NCBI GenBank assembly: GCA_947396885.1
Contig: OX377202.1
Span: 75,116,643 to 75,180,642 of the forward strand
Reading direction: 5' to 3'
Length of the DNA: 64,000 nt
Source of the DNA: Heligmosomoides polygyrus polygyrus
Taxonomy: Eukaryota > Nematoda > Chromadorea > Rhabditida > Heligmosomidae
The first letter of the stretch is position 1, and every line of letters starts with the position of its first letter. The notes beneath the pieces are model-generated. The model was not told the origin of the DNA. It was given only the letters and a program-made list of their open reading frames with translations, and did not search any database. Positions 23,156 to 35,100 of the stretch are shown in pieces. The position numbers were made by a program, and so were the translations under genes.

Positions 23156-26100
23156 ACACTTCTGCAGAACTAATTAAGCCTTTTTTGTTCGAAATAACGT
23201 TAAATTTTAGCCGACAATGAAGTGCTTTCTTTGTTCTCGTCAAGTCATTACCTAAAAACCACTCTGTTCCAAAATTCAGAGGATTTAAGGATGAATAATA
23301 GTTGCGGTTCTCAATTGTCATTTCAGACCATGGCATTCTTAATCACATCAATTCTTAGCGGTAAGTACGGCAGGTAACAGTCGATTCTTAGACAATCAAC
23401 GAAAATTGCTCGAGTTTCCACACAAAATAGTCTCAAACAATTTATTTTCCACGTTCAATTTTGATTTTTAGGACACTCGATCAAAAAACTGCAGGACATG
23501 ACCCTCGTGATGCAGGTAAATGCTTCTCTTTTCTTGTTTCTTTCCTTATTATCCTTTTCAATTTTTTTTTGTTTTCTTCCTGTTTCTGATATTTTGAGTC
23601 GAGGCTTAAAACAGAAATGGAAAAGTTGTTGGTATCTAACAGGAAATTCATCGAAAAGACGATCATATTCTTCTTTAAAGTGTTACAAGCAGGTCAGACA
23701 TCTGTCTATAAGCAGCTGACTGGAGGTACATAACACCACTGAAGAGCTATCGCACCTCATACATATGTTATCTTATTTTATGTTATGTTATGCTATGTTA
23801 CATATGTATGTTCAGTATGTCAACTTAGAAAGCTTGTAGGGCGCATCAAAGAACGAACGCTCTGCTGGAATGACCACACAATTTTCGTTTTCCTCTGATT
23901 TCTAAAGCGATAGAAAGGAATCAGCGTGCGTAGTGTATCGAGATTCCGCCATGCGCTCATGGCGTATGTAACGGTTTTTATCGACTGACGATGAGTACGT
24001 AGATGCTACCTACGTAGAATCGCGAATGAGTGATCGCATACAATTTTTATTTGACTCGCTGGACGTTTTCCATAGGCACCAGCTCAGCTTTGGTGGAAGT
24101 AGCTGCAATATTCTGAACAAAGCTAAATGATCAATTTTTTAAACTGGCTAAACCCGTTCTTCCCGGTTCACGAGAGAGACCTTTTTAGAAGAGGCTTAAA
24201 ATTTCTCTGACAATGGAAGTCTTCAATCATATCATGGTCGATCAATATCAATCTTTTCTTAAAATCCTCCGAAGGTTTGAAGTCACGATTGAATGCTGCT
24301 CGACTACAATACACATATAATCTGTAGGCCTGGCACTAATGGGATCGCTAAATGTTTTGCGCATTACAGTAAGCTTCAGTTCTTCTAGAACAATCATGGT
24401 CATTCCAACGTAATGTACTCTTTTTGAGTAGCAGACTATGGCCTTAATGAGTTTTCTGGAAAGTTCCAGAGCACTTACACGAGAAACGTGGCTCCTTCCA
24501 TTGAAAGGGTAGCGTGACTGCGTAGATTCTAGTATGCGATAGTACGTTCTCCATTTTTAGAAACACAACTCGCCACGAGTTGTACCGTTCTTTATTGAAA
24601 AATGAATAATTGAACGCAAAACTGCATACTGAAACAGCTCTACGTGACAGGCCAAAATTCTGCGCCTGGTTAACGCTACCGAATCCACAGTTAGGCTGCG
24701 TTGGAAGCGCTCGTTAGAACAGCATTGGTTGCTATTGAAGTGTAGGAAAAGCATGTTGAATGAAAGCAAAGGATCACAGCCAAATCCTGCTCACAACAAC
24801 ACATAGCTACCACTCTAAAAAAGAGTGCAGTAGCAATCCTTTTCTCCCCGATAATGCTGGGAGTTAGGCAACTTTCGCCATTAGTCGTAAGCTGAGAGAT
24901 CAAAAACGCTCCCCTGCCCTGATGCTCGGTGGTAAAATGCTCTGGCCTTCTAATACACCCATTTTTCCGATTTCTCAACGGTCACTTAAGAATGGCGGGA
25001 GAGTGCGCACATTCCCTCAGTAAGCTGGCTTTGAACCCGACGTTTTAGACCCGAACTAGATGCCTTCAATTTAGATTACACGTGACTAATCGTAAGTTTA
25101 AAGCAGACATGTTATGGAGAGCTTGTGTATGAAAAATGACGGCCGTTGAGCCTCGGAAGCTTCGCTGACAAGGCATATGGAGATGATGTGCCGCGCACTA
25201 GTGCAATACTCCACAAAGCCTATTGGGTTTGACTAATTGCTGTTTACGTGCGTGCAATTCTAAAAACTGCATAAGCTATGGCAATTGAAAAAGCGCTTCA
25301 CTATTCTGCCCTGCACAACTTCTGGTAAACAACAATAGGAGATGCATAACTTCGCACGTCCTACTCAAAGAAAAAAACCTGGGCGTTTTATATGAATTGG
25401 TCCAACACTTCTGGGCCACGTAGGCTTGGTATGGTGGAACAACCTTATTGCGTTCTGACGTTTGGACAACTTCGTCGTTCTGAAAGCCCTGGTAAATTCG
25501 AACCAGTTTCATTAAGCCTCAAGTGCTTGGTATCGAGGTTGTGAGCTGATTCTATCAAGACCATCAGCTTAACTGGTTCCCTGCTGACATCAGCGGCCGG
25601 CTCATCCTGATGTACGGGTGAGTGCTGATCGGTCCCACGAGGTGTGGATGTTTCGTTCGATCAAACGGCGCCGGTGGTGTAATGGCGTAGAGCATTCCCG
25701 CCCGGTTAAAGGGAGGTGCGGGTTCGAGTCCCGCCTGGCGCTAGAAGTTTTGATCGCAACATAACATCGTTATCACAGCCCTGGTAAATGTTCGAAATTA
25801 CGAACAGGGATTGATCTCGGCAAAGACTTATGCCTCCAACTCCTGCAGCTTCAACAGTTTTTGTCCGGTTATATCTTGCTCTCGCTGAGAGTCTCACTGA
25901 TGCAAACTGAGCTCACCGTTGCTACACCAGTGCTGAGAGAGTGCTGGGTTTGGTCATCCTCACTGCGAAATTGAGGCACCAACTGCAAATCCATTCTGAC
26001 GTTGAGGGATAATAGTGCTCGGTCTCACAATCAGAGCCTCAAAATGGATGATTGGCAAAAGCTCACTGGTGATCGAAATGCACTCATTTTCGCTATTCGT

Positions 26101-29100
26101 TGTTGGATTACGTTCGCCAGTCCAGTAGGCCTCTGAAGCCTTTCTGAGGTCGATCTCATTTTTACGTAGCAACACGGTGCGGTCAGTATTAAAGTCGTCG
26201 TCGCCATAGTGCGCTTCCTGTTGATATTTACCGAGTGGGGTTAGCAAAATTCGCTTTTGCTTGCCGGCAAAATGTTACCTGAAGTGAAGCTTAGTGAAGT
26301 GCTTGTTTCACCTATGTATACGTAGCTCCTCAATGATCGCCACGGACTTCCTGGTCTTGGGTTCGAATTTCCATCAGCCCTTTGTTAACAACCAAGTCCT
26401 CGAAAGGGCAGGCTGAAATAAAGCTGATCGTTCCGAAGTTGTGTCTCACAACAAAGCATTATCCCAGCAGCACACTAATAATAAATAAAATTAAATAAAT
26501 AAATAAAATTAAAAATAAATTAAATAAGATTTAAATAAACGTGGTGGAGTACCGGACTCGTTCCCTCGGTATGTTGCAACGGAATTTTTTTTACATCTGT
26601 GCACTTCATGGTAAAAGTAAGAACAAAAAATTGTTCTTGTCAAGGATAGCGATTTTTTATGGTCATTCAAAATGTGTAGACATTCCTCTTAAGGCACGCT
26701 ACCCTGCCAGTCTTCAAGCGAGTTTTCTGAAAGGAAAGATTACTTTCACCGTCATTCAGTCCATATTATAACATTCAGAACCAGAGGCTAACAACGGATG
26801 CGAAGACGTCGTTATTGCAGTTATCGCAAATACATCTCACTTTGTTGATTATATCTTATGAAACTGATTTTTGTGGGTATCATTATATGAGGAGTTTACG
26901 AAACCTGCAATTCGAGAGCTCATTCGATTATCGATCTTGCCGATATTCTACTTCCGTGGATCTTTTCAAGGTGATGGACTACGACCGCTTCACGTCTGAC
27001 GACCCTATCGGCGAAATACTTCTGCCGATGAAGACAGTGAAATTCGAAAGCAGTCCCGTCTACTGGAAGCATCTTCAGCGGCCAACAATTTCCAGAGTGA
27101 GGCATTATTTAAGAACGCGGTTCTACTTCGCGATGCGAACTGATGTTTATTTACAATGAGTTGTTTAGGAATTGTGCGGTGAATTGATGCTGTCGTTATG
27201 CTATCTTCCTGAAGTCAACAAAATTACTGTAAGTGTCATAAAGGCACGGGATCTGAAGGCGAAGGACAAGATGGGAAGTTCAGGTAAGGTCAACCTCTCA
27301 CCTAATGTTGTGCTTCGGGTTGATGTAAGATACATTTACTCTAATTCCTATTTAAAACTCACCACCAGATGTGATATTTGATGGAGCATTAGTCGGACGA
27401 GACGAGATGTTATTTCTCGAGGAGGCTTATTTTTACCAAACGGATGAAGCGATGAGAAATATTTACACACTTGGCTAGATCTCAATGACTGAAAGCTTAA
27501 TACCAGGCTGTCCAATAATTCTTGTTCGAAAATTTTCCAAATTCTATAATTTTTAATATCAGGCAAGTGTAAAAACCTTCTAGAAGGTTCTCCAGAGTTC
27601 CACGCTAGGGGTATATAAGGCGCAGTCGCCGCGTCTAGCTACCAGTACAAGCTAAAATGGACAAAGGTCGAATTCGTATGTTCGTGTACTGCGAGTGGCT
27701 GCTGGGCAACGACACGGTCGCCAACATCTGCAGAGCGTGCAAGGAGGATGCAGTGTCCCAACGCACAGTCAGGCGCTGGTTCAATCGTTTCGAGAGCGGC
27801 GACACGAGCCTCGAGGACAGGGAGCACAGCGGGAGGCCTTCTACGGTGGATGATGACGAGTCCATCGCTGTATCAAGGAGAAGCCGGAAGCCACCACCCG
27901 TGAACTGGCGACGACGCTCGGCTGCAGCACGTCCACCATCCATAATCGACTTAACTTACTCGGCTACCACAAAGTTCTGGCCCGTTGGATCCCCTACCGT
28001 CTGAAGGACGCCAACAAGCAGAGCGCGTGGTCGTCTGCCAGTCCCTCCTCCTTCGTCCGCATCGCAAGGAGTTTCTCGAGGACCTGGTACTGGGGATGAG
28101 AGCTGGGTCCTCTACAACAACGTCGCCCGCCGTGCCGTCTGGATCCCGCGTGGAGAAGAGCCACCGACGACGCCGAAAGCCGACCTGCACCCGCTGAAGA
28201 TCATGCTCTGCTGCTGGTGGGACGCCAAGGGCATACTGTACTTCGAGCTGCTCCCGCAAGGCAGGACGGTCACCGCCTCCATCTACACCGGTCAGCTCGA
28301 GAAACTAGCCGCCGCCATCCGAGAAAAGCGTCCCTGACGGGCCTCGGTCCACCTGCTGCACGACAACGCGCGCTCCCACGTGGGGAAGGAGACCCAGCAG
28401 AAGTTGGCGACGCTCGGAGACGGTTGCCCATCCGCCGTATTCCCAGGACCTCGCCCCCTCCGACTATCACTTGTTCCGCCCGCTGAAGCACCATTTGGCC
28501 GGAAGAAAATTCACCAACTACGACAACCTCAAATCCGACATCGCGGACTTCTTCGAGTCGCAGCCCCCGTAGTTCTGGGCGAAGGGCATCGGTGACCTGC
28601 CCAATCGATGGGCCACTGTTGTGGATAACTGTGGTGATTATATTGTTGATTAGACTTGTTTTTCAATAAAGTTGGAAAAAAAATAAAAATGGTGAAATTT
28701 TCGGACAAGAATTAGTGGACAGTCTGGTAGAATTCGGGGCTAGACTTGCACCATCGAAGGTAACCAAAATACATCTTAGCCATTCCAACGTTGTGTTCTT
28801 AAAACATAAGCACTAACTCCAAGCAGTTGACTTCTACGGCTTCACCACATGAAATTCCGAAAAAAGGCGTATCATTTGTGATAGATTATATTGATTCAAG
28901 GCTCCAAGTGAGGTAGGTCGCAGGCCTACTTTGAGCAATCAAGTATTTATTGTGCGAAAGCAGGTGACCCGGTGTGTTCATAATATTTGCAGCTTCTTCT
29001 TCTTCTTTGTAAAAAAAGAGCTTTAAATTAGAGCCTTATCACCTTCTCCCAGTGTTTTCGAGGTAGCTTCGACCCAGCTACATTGCTGAGTATGATAATT

Positions 29101-32100
29101 AGTTGCAGGCGCTAATTCGAAGCAAAACAACCGCACGTGAAACTCTCTTCTTCTGAATGTTGAATTTCTGAACATCCTTTCTAGTCCAGTGAGAACCGCA
29201 GGTTTTGTTCTCCTGCATCAATCATTTGAGCCGTTGGTTGTCTGCTAACACTTCCAAGTTATAAATAGATTCACTACGAAACGATCTTGATCCCGACCCG
29301 CGATGTCATAAAGAGAGCATTCTTATAAATTAGAGGCAAAATCGTCACTGCCGCCTACAATCACGTCGGCGGTGTAAACCCAGCACTTACACCTTTTCAA
29401 AGGTCGCATGCGTGATCGCGGTCACTCTTCTAAAGAGTCTGTTTGGCTATTGCAAAAGACTTCACAGCAATCGCTTTGCTTCTCTAAATTATTAAAAGAG
29501 TGATAGTCCTGTCTGGATATGTTAGGAAATAGGAGTGCTGACTATAGCATCTCTCAAGGTAGCTGGTTCGCTGAGCTTCATGTTTACATCTTAGCATTCT
29601 TACCAGGGAAGGGTCTCAGGCGTAGGTCTGAACGGGGGAAATGGATAGTACTGCGAGAATCTACACCCTTCATATAGTAGAAAAACATGTTTCGTTTTTG
29701 CTGAGTCATTCAACCCCAAGAGCTACGGGCCCTCGAATGGGGGGGGGAGGGGTACAGTAGCTCATCAGCACGTGCCCATGTGCATGCGTGCGCGCGCTGT
29801 TGTATGGGACGCGGCGAAAGGCTCTGCGGCAAGCGAGTCGGTGGCTCGGCAGGGAGCGGAACTACTTCGCAGGTGCTAGGTCAGGTGTTAGACCCCGTGC
29901 TATGCCGTACTTTTGCGTTTCTCATGATTGCTGTCTTCTTTACCAATTTGCTTCCTACACATCCTCTACATATTTATTTCACTCTAAATTTTAAATAAGG
30001 ATCAGATTCATACTCAATGTGAAGTTTGGACAAGAACGGTTACCATGACCTTACCATTAATCGCATTTACCTGCTGTAAATTAACATACTCCAGAGTGAT
30101 ACGGAAAACGGATGTCAGATTCATGATCAACATCCCAAATAATCCCCATGGGAGAAGTTTGAGCGAAATCGGTGATTATGACTTCGACGGTCCTAGTCAC
30201 CCGCACCTACCTTAACCTACCGTAATCGGCCGGAAATTGAAAAACGAATGTCAGATTCCTAATTAGCACCCCAAATAATCCCCCTGGGAGAAGTTTGGGC
30301 AAAATCGGTGATTATGACCTCGACATCTCTAGTCACCCTTACCTGCCGTAACCTGTACCTGTTGTAAGGTCATTGTTTAACATTCGCTGAAAACACAAAA
30401 CGCTGTATAATTCAGAAACTGAAAAAAGTGAGTGAAACACAGCTCACAGAAACCTTTATTTGACAATTTAGAGTGAAATAAATGTGTAGGAGATGTGTAG
30501 AAAGTAAGCTGATTTAGACTGGCATGTCATGCCGACTTTCACGACACTACTTTCACGACTCCAAAGGTCGAGGAGAGGTCGAAAAGATTTTTTGCTCAAA
30601 CCTCGCCCAGGGGGGTTATTTCAGGTGTTGACCACGAATCTGACATCCGTTTTTTTAAATTTCGGCCGATTACGGTAGGTTATGGTGGGTACGGGTGACG
30701 GTGCAATAGTGTACCAGCAATTTCGAGGGTCCGTAGCTCTTTGGGTTCAAGGACTCAGCAAAAACGAAACATGTTTTCTTTCCACATGAAGGGCGGAGAT
30801 TCTCGCAGTGCTATCCATTTCCACCATTCACACCTACGCCTGAGACCCTTCCATGGTTAGTAGTAAAACTTGATGCAGTCGAGTATCTACAGATGACGTT
30901 TCGGGACTTCTAAAATAAGAATGTCGCTTATCATAATCTCAATAGAAATAGAACCATAAATTCACTAAAAGTCTAGGCTTCACGACAAAGAAGACGGAAA
31001 GGAGCTCCAGTAGCGGTGTTTGACCGAAAATGAAGTTCATGGCTTCCCCTGTCAGAGCTGGTTGTGTACATATCCAGGGGCACCTCTCAAAGAATGATAA
31101 GGTCCACTGTGAACCTGATCACATCGTTTTTGTTGATGTGTTGTTGCAAGTGTTTCTTCTAGTGATTGTTCCTTTCCACTGGATATATCAAATTTTCGAG
31201 ACTAGAGGTTGCGGCGCTGGAGCATGTGCAACTCTGAGGGCCTAGTGTCTTGGTGATATCCGGGTAGATTTGAGGGTTACACAGCGCTCTAAAATATTCA
31301 TGCTATCTCATACCTAAAGATGTCGTTATGTCGCCTATGTAGAATTTTTCACAGGGTATACAGGCCACTGTGTACACTACACACCTCATTGAAACCAATT
31401 CGCAAAAAAATCCGCTTCGCAGATCAAATATGCCATTGCCTTGGACTGATTAGCGTAATTATGCCACGCTGTAGACAGACGCTGTTAAGATGGAAGTGGT
31501 CGAAACATATAGGGAGCTCTGATTCTTTTACGACACGGTTGAAAAATGGCTTAAGGCGCGAAGCCTCGTCAACAAATTTTTGATTACTTCGCGCTTCACC
31601 GCTGAAACGATGAGGACTATAACACCTATTCGCTATCTACAGCACCACTACTGAAAACTTGTCCTTAACTCTTAAAACCAGAAAAAATCAGTTCTTTGGT
31701 GAGTACTTCATAAAAATGAATCGTTCCTTACTCTCATTCATTTCTGTAAAATGGGTATTAAAGGCGGTTCTGCTGCACTCTAGACATTACAGACGTTTAA
31801 TCTTAAATCCAGTCCAACAGCAGAGAGTTTCTTTTTTTTCCCAAGGAAATGTTCGTAACACCACGAGCTTTGGAGGAGTACCGTCCCACCAGAGGGCTTC
31901 TACATATATACTGTCGAACATTTCAGATCCATACGTCAAATTGTGGTTAGTGCAACAAGGCAACAAGTTGGAGAAGCGCAAGACGTCGGTAAAACCTCAA
32001 ACTTTGGCTCCGCTGTTCAACGAGTCGTTCGCTTTCACCGTCCCACCGAAGGATGTTCTTGAAAAGGACGTCAATTTGGTAGTAACGGTAAGCCCGCCCG

Positions 32101-35100
32101 TTTCTCAATTTTTCTGCTATTCAACTCCCAGTGCGTTAATGTTTTAACCATAACAAATCTCCACCGCCTTAGTTGCATATGCAATCGTAAGCAAAGGAAT
32201 AGAACAGACATGCTGATGCCCACCAGGAGCGCAAATTTTGCAAATATTTGCAGGGAATAGAAAACGAAAAATGGCTCTCGTCATAAAACGGAAAACTGAA
32301 GAAAAAGAAAAGCTAAACGCTTAAAGAATTAGAACGAAACTCCAAAGCCGTTATTTTGGGCATTTGCTATTTGTCATCTTTTACTTCATCCGCTGAGGAA
32401 TACTTCTGTCTACGCAATGGCTCATCTAGCAATGGTTTTACTTGCTGGAAATTAAAATTAGATTTAATAATATAATTTGGTTTAGAATTTTTGTTGTTTT
32501 TGTTGTTTTTTTGTGTTAAATATAATAATTTGTACATCTCAAGTAAGTGTTCGTTAGAAATCAAAAGGGCGCAATACTGCTCTGCTGTACTACTACCGCC
32601 CCAGTTACCTCATAGATCATACAAGAGAAATGAGCTTCCAAAAGTAGGTACGCTGATTCCTCACAGGTGGAGATACAGTAAAATAAAGGATTTCCAGAAT
32701 GGAGCGGAGTGGGTGCACGACAGATTTTATGTCGCCTCCGAGTAGCTTCGGATGGGTGGTGTCCTAGCATGCTTAGATCGCATGTCTAAAGGTGTTTACG
32801 TGGACCCATTAAAGATCGTTTAAAGAGCTAGCCGGCCAATTCTTATGCGAATCTTCACATCTCCCTGACTATTGACAGGGCGACAAGAAATTTTGGCAGG
32901 CATTTTCGGTAGAACACCCTGGAATGCGTTTTCGTCCAATAGATCTAATGAAGCGATTGCCTTTTGCTGCTGCTAAGGATTCGATCGAACACAGAGTGTT
33001 CGATGGAAGCTTCGGGTTTCTGCTGAGAGTAACGAGTGCGAAGCACAGTAGTAGCGCAACACTTCTGCTCACTGACAGACAGTTGGAAATTGAATTCCGA
33101 GGTGATTCCGTGCCCCTAGTGCCTTGTATTTAGTTATTAGGTGTGTTGGGGAAGGCTCACCGTTTGTGTCCATCCCACATCACAACGCCCTCCCAAGAAT
33201 TTCTCGCGACCGCAGCCGTTTTCAAGACTCTCATTTTGTCTGCGAAACGGCTGATAGCAGAATAGCACTGGAGGTAATTTATCCGAATAGTCATCACGTG
33301 TGAGCGCGTCTATACTTACAATAGCGTCCCACAATCAAAAACGCTTCGCGACGGAGTAACCATTTTCAGACGGTAGGATACCCATAGATCCTTGAAATCA
33401 ACGTTTTGCTAAGAATGTAGGTCTTTTTCGGTTTGCTTCTTTGATCTCAACAAGTCTATGGTAATGCTTCCTCAAACCACAAGAATTCATTGCGGGAGAT
33501 CAGAAAATGAGTTCAAAATGTTCCATGTTCGACTGTCGTTGAATCTTGGCTTTTTTTCTTGTGCTGTAGGATCTCGTGTGAAGCTGTTGAGCCAAAATTG
33601 GTATACTTCTTTATTCGGCTTACGCTTCGGCGTAGCTGCCTTCTTCAGAGCCTGGAGAAGACCAAAGGAGTTGGGAAAATTACCCGCCCTAGGATCGTTT
33701 CAAGTTACAGAAGCTCCAAGGGCAAGTGGTAGAATGAGACGAAAAGGGGAGTAAGGCAACCCAACTGCCCTCATGAGACAGCTGAGAGACTGCTAAGTCA
33801 CCCTCGGATGGAGGAAAACGTGGATGAATGGGACTCTCCCTTCCCTGAGTTCAAAATGCTATTCGTGGAATTAGCAGCTTGAACCTCTCACACGTGGCTT
33901 AAATCGCTCCCTATAGGAGTGTGGCGTGCACAATGCATGTGAAACCGACCGGAACAGTCGAGTGGGCGATTCGCCTTCGATAATGTCAGCTTCTTTTTAG
34001 GCCCTGAGACTTAAGTAGCATCGAGCCTTCCTATGTATTCAGAACACACTGCAGGTAGACTCTGACTGGAGAGAAGTCCACCGTTTCCATTTGAGCCTCA
34101 AGTAGAGACAAAACTTCAGCCTTTTTTGATCAAAATTTCTCTATATGGATAGTCTTTCCCACTATAAGTTTCCTGTTTCATTGTCAGAGACATGAGACAC
34201 CTCTGTCAGTTTAATTGAACGCATACATGTGACCTCGAAAATTGAGAGATTACAGTGTAGCGAGATCCGAGAAGCTGCTTACCTAAAGGATTCAAGCAAG
34301 AAGTAGCCGTGCTACTTCCAGGAAGCCGTTTCTTCGCCCATCCCGCTACCTCTAGTTGCCTGTCAGCAAGTGTTTCAGAACTCCAAACGGTAATGGCCGA
34401 AGTCTTCTCGCTTCACTTGCTCAGATTACACCCTTTGCGGCTGGGGAGGCACACTTCTCTAGCGTTGAAACCGTTTCGACCCCAACTAGTTCTAGCTCGA
34501 ACGGAAGACATGGATTTTGCAACGCTTTCATGCAGAGGGTGCAGTTACCCGCACGTGCCGCCGCGGCACGATGGCAAATTCGACGACGTCATCTTCAGAT
34601 CGAGCAGCCACTGCCGTCAGGGATCAGGCAGTCATGGACGCAGCATGAAACCTCTGACAAAGTGGATGTTGTTGACAGTGAGTGGCGTGCCCAACAGAGT
34701 AGGCGATTCGGTTCTGATGGCCACATCTTCGTTTCAGACAGAGCGAGCTCTGAACACCTTGCAGCCAAAAAGGCTCTAGTCTGATAGAGTTATTCCGCTT
34801 CAATAATGCTTATTCGGCCGATTTCGTCGTTCCTGAAAAACAGCAGTGCAGAACCTGCTGTCAGCCGCAACCACCCTCCCCAACATTTCATACCACAAGA
34901 ACGAGCTCACTCCTTAAACTCAGGACTACTGATGGGCGAACAGAGGATGACGTCTTCAAATTCGTTACTGTACCTAAACAGCACTATGTAGGAGTGCCCT
35001 CACTATTATACAAAACCGTTAAAGAACAAATAGGTTCCTTTTTGGTTGAAGCTGATCGTTCGACAGAGCAATAACGGACTAGAACGACGTTGCACGTGTG

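Noticed and set aside
25669..25742. Functional tRNA gene
   Set aside because: Anticodon stem is mispaired, the loop lacks a proper anticodon context and the D arm has extra bases; a second copy shares the non-tRNA flank, so it is a SINE.
26815..26970. Upstream extension of synaptotagmin exon c
   Set aside because: The frame is open but its residues do not fit a C2 domain, whereas the 44 nt exon at 23472 fits length, phase and sequence.
34309..34784. Two overlapping open frames
   Set aside because: Both frames are open over the same DNA with no recognisable domain; composition explains this.
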